A stretch of DNA of 64,000 nt, taken from Actinomycetales bacterium. Its GTDB lineage: Bacteria > Actinomycetota > Actinomycetes > S36-B12. The notes under the pieces are model-generated. The model searched no databases, was not told the origin of the DNA, and saw only the letters and a program-made list of their open reading frames with translations. A program made the position numbers and the translations under genes. The stretch is taken from the NCBI GenBank assembly GCA_016125355.1, contig WGLX01000010.1:1-64000 (forward strand), given 5' to 3'. This document shows, piece by piece, positions 1 through 10,261 of this stretch. Every line of letters starts with the position of its first letter. Position 1 is the stretch's first letter.

Positions 1-890
1 CGTCGGGAGCCTCGGGTAAGCCGTCGGGAGCGTCGCGGGGCAAGCCTCGGGGCGGTGAGCCCGGCAGGAGAGCCAGCACGCCAGGGGGCCCGCGTTCGGG
101 CAAGCCGCGACGGCTGAACGACGCGGCCTCGGCGGCGGAACGTCCTCGGCGCGAGGGCCCGCGGGATCCCTACCTGCCCGCCCACATCACGGCGGACAGC
201 CTGGACCCGGCGGTTCAGAACGAGCTGCGCACCCTTCCCGAGGATCTCGCGGATCGCGTCGGCCGTCACCTGGCCGCGGCCGATGAGGCCCTCGTGGACG
301 GTGACATCGCCACCGCCCGGGCACATGTTGCGGCCGCGAAGCGGCGTGCGGGGCGGGTCGCTGCGGTCCGGGAGGCAGCCGGCATCACCGCCTACCTCGA
401 TGGCGACTACGCACAGGCGGTCGCGGAGCTGCGGGCGGCCCGACGAATGACCGGGTCGGCTGACCTGGTGCCGATGCTCGCAGACTGCGAGCGTGGCCTC
501 GGCCGTCCCGAGCGCGCCCTGGATCTCATCCGGGAGGTCGATGCCCGGAAGGTCGATCAGGAGACCCGAGTCGAGCTGGCGCTCGTGGGCGCCGGGGCGC
601 GTGCCGACCTCGGCCAGGTCGACGCCGCGCTGCTGCTGCTGCAGGGTGGCGAGCTGAAGAGCCTGCCCGTGGGTCCGCTCAGGGCGCGCGTCGAGTACGC
701 CTACGCCGACCTGCTGGACCGCGCGGGGCGGGCTGAGGAGGCGCAGACGTGGCTGCGCAGGGCGGCCGCCTCGGACCCGGAAGGCCTCACGGACGCCGCG
801 GAGCGGCTTGCCGGGGGTGCCGACCTGGTGTTCGAGGACGAGTACGAGTCAGGCGACGAAGGGCTCCCCGGCGAAGACGGTCAGGCCTGA
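1..890 (+). CDS. TPR-like helical protein (5' end outside window)
   Basis: The frame is open from base 3, so the gene begins upstream of the window; the GTG at 294 is only an internal codon. The first 40 or so visible residues are rich in Gly, Ser, Pro, Lys and Arg and probably disordered. After that comes an all-helical region of repeated short helices (LPEDLADRVGRHLAAADEAL, then Ala/Leu-rich pairs), which resembles tetratricopeptide-type repeats. It ends in an acidic tail (EDEYESGDEG). The position, upstream of a HAD phosphatase and tlyA, matches the mycobacterial Rv1691 slot. The function of that family is unknown; a scaffold role is only inference. The 3' end overlaps the convergent metallo-beta-lactamase gene by 10 bp. 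Confidence 0.8.
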   Translation, partial: SGASGKPSGASRGKPRGGEPGRRASTPGGPRSGKPRRLNDAASAAERPRREGPRDPYLPAHITADSLDPAVQNELRTLPEDLADRVGRHLAAADEALVDGDIATARAHVAAAKRRAGRVAAVREAAGITAYLDGDYAQAVAELRAARRMTGSADLVPMLADCERGLGRPERALDLIREVDARKVDQETRVELALVGAGARADLGQVDAALLLLQGGELKSLPVGPLRARVEYAYADLLDRAGRAEEAQTWLRRAAASDPEGLTDAAERLAGGADLVFEDEYESGDEGLPGEDGQA

Positions 891-1813
891 TCGCGCCGGT
901 TCAGCCAGCGGATGATGCCGGACACGTTCGCCTCGACGCTGGACAGCTCCTCGAACTTCAGGACTCGGTCGTCGTCCGCATAGAAGGTCGGGTTGCGCGC
1001 CAGGTCGCGTTCGCGCACCATGGCCACGGCGTGGTCGAGGTTCGGCTCCACGGCGTGCACCTGCTCGACCACCTCGACCCAGAGTCGCAGTTCCTCCTCC
1101 GAGCGGTCCAGGGTCTCCTGCACCGTGGTCACGGGCCCGAAGTGCGAGAACAGCAGCCGATTGGCCTGGGCATCCCGCATCCGGCCCAGTGAGGACAGGG
1201 TGAGGTCGAGGTCGAAGTCCGGTGGCGGCGTGGACGGACGCACGTCCGCGGTCTCGGGCACGTAGACCCCCGCGGCATCGCCGGTGTACAGATCACCGGT
1301 CTCGGAGTCCAGCAGCCCCACGTGGTGCGAGGCGTGACCTGGGTTGTGGAAGGCGTCGAGCCGTCGACCGTCCCCGAGGTCGATGCTGCCGATCTCGGCG
1401 ATGGCGGTGATCCGCTCCGCCGGCACGGGCCGCAGGTCGCCGAAGAGTCGGTCCATGGCCTCCCCGAAAACGCGGTGGGCGCTCGCGACCAGCTTGGTCG
1501 GGTCGACCAGGTGCCGCGCCCCACGTTCCTGCACCACCACCTGCGCCTGGGGGAAGGCCTCGGCGATGTCCCCTACTCCGCCGGCATGGTCGAGATGGAT
1601 GTGGGTGACGACGATCGTGGCCAGGTCCTGCGGGCCGACGCCGAGCTCCTCGAGGGCCCGGACCACCACGTCGGCGCTGCGCGCCGCACCTGTCTCGATG
1701 AGGCACGGCCGGCTACTGCGGATCAGGTACCCGGAGGTGATCCCCTCATAGCCGCCCATCCGGGTGTCCACGTGAAAGACGTCGTTGCCCAAGTCCTCGA
1801 TGATCTCGCTCAC
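881..1813 (-). CDS. Metallo-beta-lactamase-fold hydrolase
   Basis: A 310-residue protein of the MBL superfamily. The zinc motif VVTHIHLDHAGG (HxHxDH) is present, followed by a downstream His in NPGHASHHVG, the Asp in LYTGDAAG and the final His in LLFSHFGPV, so a full two-metal site is plausible. The GTG at 1813 is preferred because it starts VSEIIEDLGNDVFHVDTRMGG, the usual first beta strand; the frame runs open to 1948 but those residues look non-coding. It is the only reversed gene in the first 21 kb. It faces the TPR gene at its 3' end and is divergent from the SSB gene, leaving about 125 bp for promoters. The substrate is unknown; glyoxalase II-like or lactonase-like hydrolysis are both possible. 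Confidence 0.85.
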   Translation of the reverse strand: MSEIIEDLGNDVFHVDTRMGGYEGITSGYLIRSSRPCLIETGAARSADVVVRALEELGVGPQDLATIVVTHIHLDHAGGVGDIAEAFPQAQVVVQERGARHLVDPTKLVASAHRVFGEAMDRLFGDLRPVPAERITAIAEIGSIDLGDGRRLDAFHNPGHASHHVGLLDSETGDLYTGDAAGVYVPETADVRPSTPPPDFDLDLTLSSLGRMRDAQANRLLFSHFGPVTTVQETLDRSEEELRLWVEVVEQVHAVEPNLDHAVAMVRERDLARNPTFYADDDRVLKFEELSSVEANVSGIIRWLNRRDQA

Positions 1814-1938
1814 CCCGTCAGTATGTCGGAACAGTGCGGTGCGGACCGGCTGTGCACACGCACGCCCACCGTGGTCGCCCATGCACAGGGACTCGGGTGC
1901 CACTGGTCCGCCCGCCGGCCCATGCGAAGCATGGCGGC

Positions 1939-2325
1939 ATGGGAACACGACGAGATGACCTGCGAGAAGACCCGGTGGCGTCGGCCTGGGAGTCCACCGC
2001 CACGGTGCACCTGATCGGTCGGATGGGCGGTCGGGTGGACGTCCGGGACCTGCCGAGCGGCGATGCGGTGGTGACCTTCACCGTCGTCGTCGACCGCCCC
2101 CGTCGCGCAGGGGCGCCGGCCAGCAGCCCCCGTGTCGACGCGATCCCGTGCCAGGCCTTCCGGTCAGCGGCCCGGCGACGGGCCGTCACGCTGGCTCCCG
2201 GCACGTGGGTGGAGGCCGAGGGCACTCTCCGTCGACGCTTCTGGCGAAGTCCCGGCGGCCTGGGCAGCGCGGTGGAGGTCGAGGTGACGCGGCTCAGCGC
2301 CCTGCGGACGGTCGTGCGAGCATGA
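1939..2325 (+). CDS. Single-stranded DNA-binding protein paralogue (OB fold)
   Basis: A 128-residue protein with one OB fold: ATVHLIGRMGGRVDVRDLPSG, then FTVVVDRPRR, VDAIPCQAF, LAPGTWVEAEGTLRRRFW and a last strand VEVEVTRLSAL. This is the SSB layout, but the acidic Gly-rich C-terminal tail that recruits partner proteins in housekeeping SSB is missing; the chain stops after the OB fold. It is therefore more likely an accessory SSB than the main one. The ATG at 1939 is chosen because residues upstream of it are not protein-like. It runs into the TPR gene with a 4-bp gap. Confidence 0.75.
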   Translation: MGTRRDDLREDPVASAWESTATVHLIGRMGGRVDVRDLPSGDAVVTFTVVVDRPRRAGAPASSPRVDAIPCQAFRSAARRRAVTLAPGTWVEAEGTLRRRFWRSPGGLGSAVEVEVTRLSALRTVVRA

Positions 2326-2329
2326 CCCC

Positions 2330-2749
2330 ATGGCCGAGCCCGAGGGCACCCCCTACGACTGGTATCGCCGTGCGGTGAGCCTGCTCGAGGGGGGCAACCC
2401 CGACGCGGCCGAGCTGCTGCTGGCCCGCCTGCGTGAGTACGACCCCGACTCGATGTCCGTGCTCGAGGCGCACGCACGCGCGCTCTTCGACGCCAAGCGC
2501 TATGAGGAGTCGGCTGCAGCGTTCGCCGAGCTCGCCGAGCGCAACCCCGCCGAGGACTACGCGCACTATGGGCTCGGGCTGTCCCTTTGGCGGCTCCAGC
2601 GCTTCCCTGAGGCACGGGACCACCTGGCCATGGCCGCCGTCATGCGACCGGGGCGAACGGACTACGCCCAGGCGCTCACGCAGGTCCGAGCCACCTTGCG
2701 GGCCAGGGAGGAGTCCGGTCTGCCGCTCGAGGGGCCGGTCTACCCATGA
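2330..2749 (+). CDS. Small tetratricopeptide-repeat protein
   Basis: 139 residues with about three TPR units: a first helix pair around residues 9-40 (DWYRRAVSLLEGGNPDAAEL), a second around 44-75 (AHARALFDAKRYEESAAAFAELAE) and a third around 78-108 (YAHYGLGLSLWRLQRFPEAR, then DHLAMAAVMRPG). No signal peptide or membrane segment is visible, so it is presumably a cytosolic adaptor. The stop overlaps the start of the HAD phosphatase gene by 4 bp (ATGA), which suggests translational coupling. The binding partner cannot be read from sequence. Confidence 0.85.
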   Translation: MAEPEGTPYDWYRRAVSLLEGGNPDAAELLLARLREYDPDSMSVLEAHARALFDAKRYEESAAAFAELAERNPAEDYAHYGLGLSLWRLQRFPEARDHLAMAAVMRPGRTDYAQALTQVRATLRAREESGLPLEGPVYP

Positions 2750-3756
2750 CATCGAACCTCCAGGATCGATTCGACGCCCTGCTGCTCGACCTCGACGGCG
2801 TCGTCTACGTGGGCCCGCACGCCGTGCCGGGCGCGGCGCCAGCGATCGAGGGTGCCCGGGCGGCGGGCCTGTCCTGCGGTTTCATCACCAACAATGCCTC
2901 GCGGTCGCCGGGGGAGGTCGCCGACCACCTCGTCGAGCTCGGAATCCCGGCCACTGCTGCCGACGTGATCACATCGCCGCAGGCCGCCGTCTCCGTCCTT
3001 CCGGACTTCGTGCCCCCCGGGTCGGCTGTGCTCGTCATCGGGGGGGCCGGGATCGAGGTGGCGCTGCGGGAGGGCGGGTACCGACCGGTGCGCGCTCTCG
3101 AGGAGGGTCCGGCCGCCGTGATGCAGGGCTTCTCGCCGACATTGACCTGGCGGGACCTCGCCACGGCAACCTTCGCCGTACGTCAGGGCCTGCCGTGGAT
3201 CGCCACCAACCCGGACCGGACATTCCCGACACCCGAGGGCATCGCCCCCGGCAACGGTGCACTCGTGGACGTGGTGGCGCGCACCGCGGGACGCGCTCCT
3301 GACGCCATCGCGGGCAAGCCCGAGCCGCCGCTCTTGCGGGAGGCGATGCGGCGCCTGGCGGCCGCCCGCCCGCTCATGGTCGGTGATCGCCTCGACACGG
3401 ACATCGAGGCCGGCACCCGGGTCTCGGTGCCGACTCTGCTCGTCCTCACCGGGGTGACGACGCTGGGAGACGTGCTCGCCGCGGTGCCCGCCGAGCGACC
3501 CACCTACCTGGGCGCGGACCTGGGCGTCCTGGCGCGTCCGTACTCGTCGGTCGTCGTGGAGTCGGACACCGCGCGCTGCGGCGCCGCCACTGCGCGGGTG
3601 CGCGACGGCCTCCTGGAACTCGTGGGGGAGCCTGACGAGGAGGGCGACGGGGGCTGGAACCGGGTGCGGGCGGCTGCGGCTGCGGTCTGGGCCGCGGCGG
3701 ATGCCGGGCGGCACGTGGACCTCGGGCAGGCGGTCGGCGTCCTCGCGGCCCGGTAG
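2746..3756 (+). CDS. HAD-IIA family phosphatase (Rv1692-like)
   Basis: 336 residues of the haloacid dehalogenase superfamily, subclass IIA (NagD/p-nitrophenyl phosphatase type). Motif I is LLLDLDGVVYVG near residues 13-24, with the nucleophile and acid Asp pair (DLDG). Motif II is the Ser/Thr region FITNNASRS; the motif III Lys is in AGKPEPPLL; motif IV is MVGDRLDTDIEAG. In Mycobacterium tuberculosis the positional homologue dephosphorylates glycerol 3-phosphate, so the same reaction is plausible here but not proven. The C-terminal 60 residues after the phosphatase core are rich in Ala and Trp and differ from NagD. It lies between the TPR gene and the tlyA group. Confidence 0.85.
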   Translation: MTSNLQDRFDALLLDLDGVVYVGPHAVPGAAPAIEGARAAGLSCGFITNNASRSPGEVADHLVELGIPATAADVITSPQAAVSVLPDFVPPGSAVLVIGGAGIEVALREGGYRPVRALEEGPAAVMQGFSPTLTWRDLATATFAVRQGLPWIATNPDRTFPTPEGIAPGNGALVDVVARTAGRAPDAIAGKPEPPLLREAMRRLAAARPLMVGDRLDTDIEAGTRVSVPTLLVLTGVTTLGDVLAAVPAERPTYLGADLGVLARPYSSVVVESDTARCGAATARVRDGLLELVGEPDEEGDGGWNRVRAAAAAVWAAADAGRHVDLGQAVGVLAAR

Positions 3757-3813
3757 CGTTGTCCCGTCCAGCCTCCGCGCCTCGGCGCAGAGCCGCCGCT
3801 GAAGGAGCCACTC

Positions 3814-4311
3814 ATGCTCGATGACCTGCGTACCTACCTGCAGATGGCCAGCGGCTTGACCGAGGCCACCACCAGCAAGGCTCGCGACGTGATCAGCGGA
3901 CTGATCTCGACCGGGCTCTCGCTGTCCACCAAGGCGATGCCGGCACCGGAGATGATGGGCCAGGTCCAAGAGCTCGCCGACGACCTCGTGGCGACGAGCA
4001 AGAACAACCGCGATGTCCTCACGGGCATGATCCGCTCCGAGGTCGACAAGGCCGTGGGCCGGATGGGCTTCGTCCGCGAGGAGGAACTGGCCGCCCTCAG
4101 GAGGCATGTCCAGCGGCTCGAGCAGCAGGTCCACGAGCTTGCCGCGGCGGCGCGCCAGGAGGCCGCGCCCGAGGAGGCCGCGCCCGAGGAGGCCGCGCCC
4201 GAGGAGGCTGCACCGGCCGCTGACCCGGAGTCGGTGGATGCGGCCGCACCTGAGGAGAAGCCGGCGAAAAAGAAGAAGAAGATCATCGTCGACCCGGAGG
4301 CTGGCTCGTGA
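3814..4311 (+). CDS. Helical phasin-like protein with EAAPE repeats and Lys-rich tail
   Basis: 165 residues. Residues 1-115 are predicted helical, with heptad-like spacing in ALRRHVQRLEQQVHELAAAA, a likely coiled coil. A low-complexity stretch follows with the pentapeptide EAAPE repeated about four times. The C terminus is KPAKKKKKIIVDPEAGS, an unusually basic tail after an acidic linker. The gene is preceded by a good ribosome site (AAGGAG) before the ATG at 3814. It overlaps the next small gene by GTGA. The alternating acidic/basic tail resembles phasin or histone-like tails. No enzymatic motif is visible, and the function is unknown. Confidence 0.75.
   Translation: MLDDLRTYLQMASGLTEATTSKARDVISGLISTGLSLSTKAMPAPEMMGQVQELADDLVATSKNNRDVLTGMIRSEVDKAVGRMGFVREEELAALRRHVQRLEQQVHELAAAARQEAAPEEAAPEEAAPEEAAPAADPESVDAAAPEEKPAKKKKKIIVDPEAGS
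4159..4203 (+). repeat. 15-bp tandem repeat encoding EAAPE
   Basis: Three identical copies of gaggccgcgcccgag lie in frame, followed by a fourth, diverged copy (gaggctgcaccggcc). Because the unit is 15 bp, copy-number change would lengthen or shorten the protein linker without a frameshift. Confidence 0.9.
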
Positions 4312-4586
4312 GCGAGCATGTGGACGGAAGCGAGCCCGCGGAGGGCGAGGACTTCGTGGAGGAGAGCGCCTACGGGGAGGACAGTGAGGATGTCCTCGTG
4401 CTCGAGGAGGTCGAGTCCGAACTCGTCCTGCCGATGTGGGAGCCCACCGGCCAGCCTCGCGTGGACGAGGCGCTCGAGGCGCTGACCACGCTGGACCCGG
4501 ACGACGTCCACCAGCATGCGGCCGTCTACGACCAGGTCCATCAGCAGCTGCGCGGCGCCCTCACCGACCTCGACTCCTCCGCCTGA
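4308..4586 (+). CDS. Small acidic protein of the tlyA locus (Rv1693-position)
   Basis: 92 residues, strongly acidic in the first 45 (many Glu and Asp). Then comes a conserved-looking C-terminal helix pair (PTGQPRVDEALEALTTLD and VHQHAAVYDQVHQQLRGALT). The GTG start overlaps the previous stop (GTGA). The stop lies 6 bp before tlyA. A short protein at this place, between the HAD phosphatase group and tlyA, is a regular feature of actinobacteria. Its role is unknown. Confidence 0.75.
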   Translation: MSEHVDGSEPAEGEDFVEESAYGEDSEDVLVLEEVESELVLPMWEPTGQPRVDEALEALTTLDPDDVHQHAAVYDQVHQQLRGALTDLDSSA

Positions 4587-4592
4587 CGGCCG

Positions 4593-5414
4593 GTGACCCG
4601 TCGTCGACTCGACGCCGAACTCGTGCGGCGTCACCTGGCGCGGTCACGCGAGCACGCCCGAGAACTGATCGACGCCGGGAGTGTCTCGGTGCGTGGCACG
4701 GCGGCGACCAAGCCGGCGACCCAGGTGGACGAGGCCGACCCCATCGTCGTCGACGAGCGGCCGGCGGACCACTACGTCTCCCGGGGAGCGCACAAGCTGC
4801 TCGGTGCCCTGGCGGCGTTCCCCCAGGTCGAGGTGGAGGGTCGTGACTGCCTCGACGCCGGGGCCTCCACGGGCGGCTTCAGCCAGGTTCTCCTCGAGCG
4901 CGGTGCGGCTCGGGTGCTGGCCGTCGACGTGGGATACGGGCAGCTCGCCTGGCCGGTGCGCACGGATGACCGGGTGATCGTCATGGAGCGCACGAACATC
5001 CGATCCCTGCGGCCCGAGGACGTGCCCTTCGCACCCGCTCTCGTCGTCGCGGACCTGTCCTTCATCCCGCTGGAACTGGTGCTTCCGGCCCTGACAGCGG
5101 TGTCGAGTCCGCACGTGGACATGCTCCTCATGGTCAAGCCGCAGTTCGAGGTGGGCCGGGCCGCCGTCGGCGATGGCGTCGTCCGCGACCCCGGGCTGCG
5201 GGTCAGCGCGGTACGGCAGGTGGCCGATGCGGCGATCGCCCTGGGGCTGGCCGTGTCGGGAGTGGCCGCGAGCCCCTTGCCCGGCCCGAGCGGCAACGTC
5301 GAGTACTTCCTGTGGCTGCAGCGCGCCGATAGCGCGAGGATGGCCTCGGACGGCATGGTTGGACCCGTACTCGAGGCGGCCATCGTCGACGCTGTCCAGA
5401 AGGGTCCCCAATGA
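4593..5414 (+). CDS. tlyA: TlyA, 16S/23S rRNA 2'-O-methyltransferase
   Basis: 273 residues. An N-terminal S4 RNA-binding domain (about 1-60, RRRLDAELVRRHLARSREHA) is followed by an FtsJ-type methyltransferase domain. The SAM loop is DAGASTGGFSQVLL at about 88-101. The catalytic Lys-Asp-Lys-Glu set can be placed at K68 (SRGAHKLL), D154 (VVADLSF), K182 (LMVKPQFE) and the Glu in NVEYFLWL. Mycobacterial TlyA methylates one ribose in each rRNA, and its loss gives capreomycin resistance. It starts at GTG and overlaps nadK by ATGA, in the same order as in mycobacteria. Confidence 0.95.
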   Translation: MTRRRLDAELVRRHLARSREHARELIDAGSVSVRGTAATKPATQVDEADPIVVDERPADHYVSRGAHKLLGALAAFPQVEVEGRDCLDAGASTGGFSQVLLERGAARVLAVDVGYGQLAWPVRTDDRVIVMERTNIRSLRPEDVPFAPALVVADLSFIPLELVLPALTAVSSPHVDMLLMVKPQFEVGRAAVGDGVVRDPGLRVSAVRQVADAAIALGLAVSGVAASPLPGPSGNVEYFLWLQRADSARMASDGMVGPVLEAAIVDAVQKGPQ

Positions 5415-6340
5415 GCACCTCACAGGCGACGCGGCGGGTACTGCTGGTGGTCAACCCGCGCAGTCGGCAGGCGCGCGATGCGTTCGGCAGCGTCGTGACG
5501 GCCCTGGCCGATGCGGGCGTCGAGGTCGTGCTCACGGATTCCAACCGCGACGGCCTGCTCGAGGCCGATGCGTCGATGGCCAGTGCCGACCTGCTCACGG
5601 TCCCCGCGGACGATCACGCCGCCGACGGCGCGGACGTGGTCGTCGTGCTCGGTGGTGATGGCACCGTCCTCCGGGCCGCCGAGTTCGCCCGGCACAGCGG
5701 CACCCCGCTCTTCGGCGTGAACCTCGGCCACGTGGGATTCCTGGCGGAGGCCGAGCCCGAGGACCTGTCCGCCGTGGTCGACGCCATCGTCCACCGGCGC
5801 TGGGTCGCCGAGGAGCGGATGACACTGGACGTGCGGGTCCTCGTAGCGGGCAGGCAGATCGACGCCACCTGGGCGCTCAACGAGATCGCCATCGAGAAGC
5901 GCTTCCGCAAGCGCATGATCGATGTCCTCGTCGAGGTGGATGGCCGTCCCCTGTCCCGGTGGGCCTGCGATGGCGTGCTGTGCGCCACGCCGACCGGCTC
6001 CACGGCCTACGCGTTCTCTGCGGGTGGACCGGTGGTGTGGCCCGAGGTGTCGGCGATGCTCGTCGTCCCCCTGAGCGCCCATGCGCTGTTCGCCCGTCCG
6101 CTCGTCGTCTCCCCGCGCAGCGTCGTCGCCTTCGAGCTCGATGAGTACTCGGAGGCGGTCATGTCCGCCGACGGGCGCCGCACGGTCGAGCTCTGCGGGG
6201 GCTGCCGGATCGAGGTGCGCCAGCACCTGCAGCCGGTGCGCTTCGCCCGGCTGGCGCCGGCCCCGTTCACCGATCGACTGGTCGCCAAGTTCGCCCTCCC
6301 CATCGAGGGCTGGCGGGGGCGGCGCGCGGAGGACGGATGA
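5411..6340 (+). CDS. nadK: NAD kinase
   Basis: 309 residues, the usual length. The diagnostic GGDGT motif is at residues 81-85 (VVVLGGDGTVLRAAEF), followed by GVNLGHVGFLAE, the conserved ALNEIAIEK (NE motif) and the Gly-rich TPTGSTAYAFSAGGPVVWP strand. The enzyme phosphorylates NAD (with ATP or polyphosphate) to make NADP in the cytosol. It is translationally coupled on both sides: ATGA with tlyA and ATGA with recN. Confidence 0.96.
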   Translation: MSTSQATRRVLLVVNPRSRQARDAFGSVVTALADAGVEVVLTDSNRDGLLEADASMASADLLTVPADDHAADGADVVVVLGGDGTVLRAAEFARHSGTPLFGVNLGHVGFLAEAEPEDLSAVVDAIVHRRWVAEERMTLDVRVLVAGRQIDATWALNEIAIEKRFRKRMIDVLVEVDGRPLSRWACDGVLCATPTGSTAYAFSAGGPVVWPEVSAMLVVPLSAHALFARPLVVSPRSVVAFELDEYSEAVMSADGRRTVELCGGCRIEVRQHLQPVRFARLAPAPFTDRLVAKFALPIEGWRGRRAEDG

Positions 6341-8043
6341 TCGAGGAGCTGCGCATCGCGGGCCTCGGCGTCATCGACGAGGCCACGGTGGCTTTCGCCC
6401 CGGGCCTGACGGTGCTGACCGGTGAGACCGGCGCGGGCAAGACGATGATCCTGACCGGCCTCGCGCTCGCCCGGGGTGCCCGCCCCGACTCGGGGTCGGT
6501 GCGGGCCGGGGCCGGGCAGGCGGACGTGGATTCCGTGTGGCGCGTCCCCCGAGACTCGCCCCTGGTCGCCCGTCTTGACGAGTCCGGCGTGTCCGTCGAT
6601 GTCGACGACGACGGCGTGTCCGTGATCCTCAGCCGAGTCGTGTCGGAGGGCGGGCGCAGTCGGGCCTTCGCGGGCGGGCGTTCCGTCCCCGCGGCCCTGC
6701 TCGGCGACATCGCAGACGCACTCGTGGCGGTCCACGGCCAGGCGGACCAGCTCCTGCTCCGGGATCCACGCCACCAGCGCGACCTTCTCGACCTGTTCGC
6801 AGGCGAGCCCGTAGGCCTGGCCATCGAGCGCTATCGGCACGCCCTGTCCGCCTGGCGCGGCGTGGTCACCGAGCTCCGGGACCTCACCGACCATCGGCAA
6901 GAGCGGGAGCGCGAGGCCGCCCTGCTCCGCCACGGGATCGACGAGATCGCCGCGATCGAGCCGGTTCCGGGCGAGGACGCGGCCCTCAAGGCCCAGGCGT
7001 CCGTCCTGGCTCACGCCACGGACCTCGTCGAGGCAGTGGGCCTCGCGCATGAGGCCCTGTCCGCGGACGAGCGCGGTGCAGCAGCAGCCGTCGCCGAGGC
7101 GCATCGGGCGCTCGAGCGGGCGCGCGCGCTGGATCCCGCGGTCGGCGAGTTCGCCGGGCAGCTGGACGACCTGGCCGAGGCGCTGTCGACGCTGGCCGCG
7201 GAGCTGGCCCAGTATGCGGGTGAGCTGGACGCCGATCCGGCTCGCCTGGAGGAGATCGAGCAGCGGCGACAGGCGATCTCCCAGCTGAAGCGCCGATACG
7301 GACCGGAACTCGACGACGTGCTCGCCTGGTGGCAGTCGGCGGAGCAGTCGGTGGCATCCGCTGACGACATCGATGCCCGGCTGGCCGCGCTCCGGGACCA
7401 GGAGGCCGTCCTGCGCGACGACGTGCTGGATGGTGCTCGGGCGCTGACCGCGCTGCGCTCCGCAGCGGCGGGGGCGTTCAGCGACGCGGTGACGGCCGAG
7501 CTTCGCGACCTGGCCATGCCGGACGCGGTCCTGACCGTCCAGGTGGACTCGACCGAGAATCCGGACCGCTTCACGGACGCGGGTGCCGACGACGTCGAGC
7601 TGTTGCTCGTACCGCATCCCGGTGCCCAGGGCCGCGCCCTGGGCAAGGGTGCGTCGGGGGGTGAGCTGTCCCGCATCATGCTGGCCATCGAGGCTGTGCT
7701 GGCGGGCCGCAGCGGGGTGCCCACCCTCGTCTTCGACGAGGTGGATGCCGGGATCGGCGGCAAGGTGGCGGTGGAGATCGGACGGCGGCTCGCCCGACTG
7801 GCCCGCGCCGCCCAGGTCATCGTCGTGACGCACCTGCCGCAGGTGGCCGCGTTCGCGGACCGGCACGTGGTGGTGGCCAAGGGCACGGACGGCCACATCA
7901 CGTCGGCCAGTGTGGCCGCGGTCGAGGGGGAGGATCGCGTCCGGGAGCTGGTGCGGATGCTCTCCGGCCTGGAGGACTCCGCCTCGGGAGCCGAGCACGC
8001 CGAGGAGCTGCTCGCGCTGGCAGCCGAGGAGCGGGTGCCGTGA
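6337..8043 (+). CDS. recN: DNA repair protein RecN
   Basis: 568 residues of the SMC-like ATPase family. The N-terminal Walker A is GETGAGKTMIL (about 29-39). A long Ala/Glu/Arg/Leu-rich coiled-coil middle covers about residues 170-380. The C-terminal half-ATPase has the signature GASGGELSRIMLAIE (about 437-452) and the Walker B LVFDEVDAGIGG (about 463). RecN works in recombinational repair of double-strand breaks. I see no LexA-type box in front of it; it appears to be transcribed with nadK (ATGA overlap). The stop overlaps the next gene's GTG. Confidence 0.95.
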   Translation: MIEELRIAGLGVIDEATVAFAPGLTVLTGETGAGKTMILTGLALARGARPDSGSVRAGAGQADVDSVWRVPRDSPLVARLDESGVSVDVDDDGVSVILSRVVSEGGRSRAFAGGRSVPAALLGDIADALVAVHGQADQLLLRDPRHQRDLLDLFAGEPVGLAIERYRHALSAWRGVVTELRDLTDHRQEREREAALLRHGIDEIAAIEPVPGEDAALKAQASVLAHATDLVEAVGLAHEALSADERGAAAAVAEAHRALERARALDPAVGEFAGQLDDLAEALSTLAAELAQYAGELDADPARLEEIEQRRQAISQLKRRYGPELDDVLAWWQSAEQSVASADDIDARLAALRDQEAVLRDDVLDGARALTALRSAAAGAFSDAVTAELRDLAMPDAVLTVQVDSTENPDRFTDAGADDVELLLVPHPGAQGRALGKGASGGELSRIMLAIEAVLAGRSGVPTLVFDEVDAGIGGKVAVEIGRRLARLARAAQVIVVTHLPQVAAFADRHVVVAKGTDGHITSASVAAVEGEDRVRELVRMLSGLEDSASGAEHAEELLALAAEERVP

Positions 8044-8588
8044 GCGAGCGGTCGACCATGGAGTACCTCGGCACGGAGCCGCGCGTGCGACGCGTGCCGT
8101 GGCTGGGCGGTGCCGTCCTGGCCGTCGTGGCCCTGCTCGTCCTCGCCGGGTTCTGGTGGACGCAGCGCATCGATCGCGAAGCGACCGACGCCCTCGCCGC
8201 CGGCTATGCGGCCTCCCTCGAGGCGGCGCACGCGGGTGAGAACCAGGTGCAGGTCGCCGTGGCCTACGTCGCACCCGCCCTGTGGCGTCCGGACCTGCCG
8301 GCCGAGACCGAGGACGCCCTGTGGCAGGTGGTCCAGGATCAGGCCGATGCCGCGGCGGACCGGGTGGCCGCCGTCCGGGGGCGCCTCGATGCGATCACCG
8401 TGCTGCCCTGGCGCTCCGATCAGCGCCGGGTCCAGGAGGCGCTGGCCGCGCTCGTGACGCAGCAGGAGGACCGGTTCCGGGCCATGGCCGACGACGCCCG
8501 ACGGGTCCCCGCCTACCTCGCCAGGGGCCCGGTTCCGACGGCCGACGCCGCGCAGGCGCTGCAGTCGATCGACGCCCCGATCCGCTGA
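8040..8588 (+). CDS. Single-pass membrane protein between recN and pyrG
   Basis: 182 residues. A short cytosolic N terminus is followed by one transmembrane helix ([20 protein letters not shown], about 22-41), then an external helical domain rich in Ala, Asp and Arg with no recognisable motif. In mycobacteria this slot holds two genes (SteA/SteB-type, Rv1697-Rv1698); this single protein shows no obvious relation to either beyond the membrane anchor. It starts at GTG, overlapping the recN stop. A structural or envelope role is a guess. Confidence 0.7.
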   Translation: MSERSTMEYLGTEPRVRRVPWLGGAVLAVVALLVLAGFWWTQRIDREATDALAAGYAASLEAAHAGENQVQVAVAYVAPALWRPDLPAETEDALWQVVQDQADAAADRVAAVRGRLDAITVLPWRSDQRRVQEALAALVTQQEDRFRAMADDARRVPAYLARGPVPTADAAQALQSIDAPIR

Positions 8589-8602
8589 TAGTCTGGCGGT
8601 CC

Positions 8603-10257
<1,655 letters not shown>

Positions 10258-10261
<4 letters not shown>

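Noticed and set aside
2740..4134. A 464-codon minus-strand frame over the HAD phosphatase and phasin-like genes
   Set aside because: It runs through two genes with clear motifs on the + strand; the translated product has no recognisable fold.
6007..8274. A 755-codon open frame on the minus strand across nadK and recN
   Set aside because: It is the antisense of two well-supported genes. Long antisense frames are expected at this GC, and the product is low-complexity Arg/Gly/Pro with no domain.
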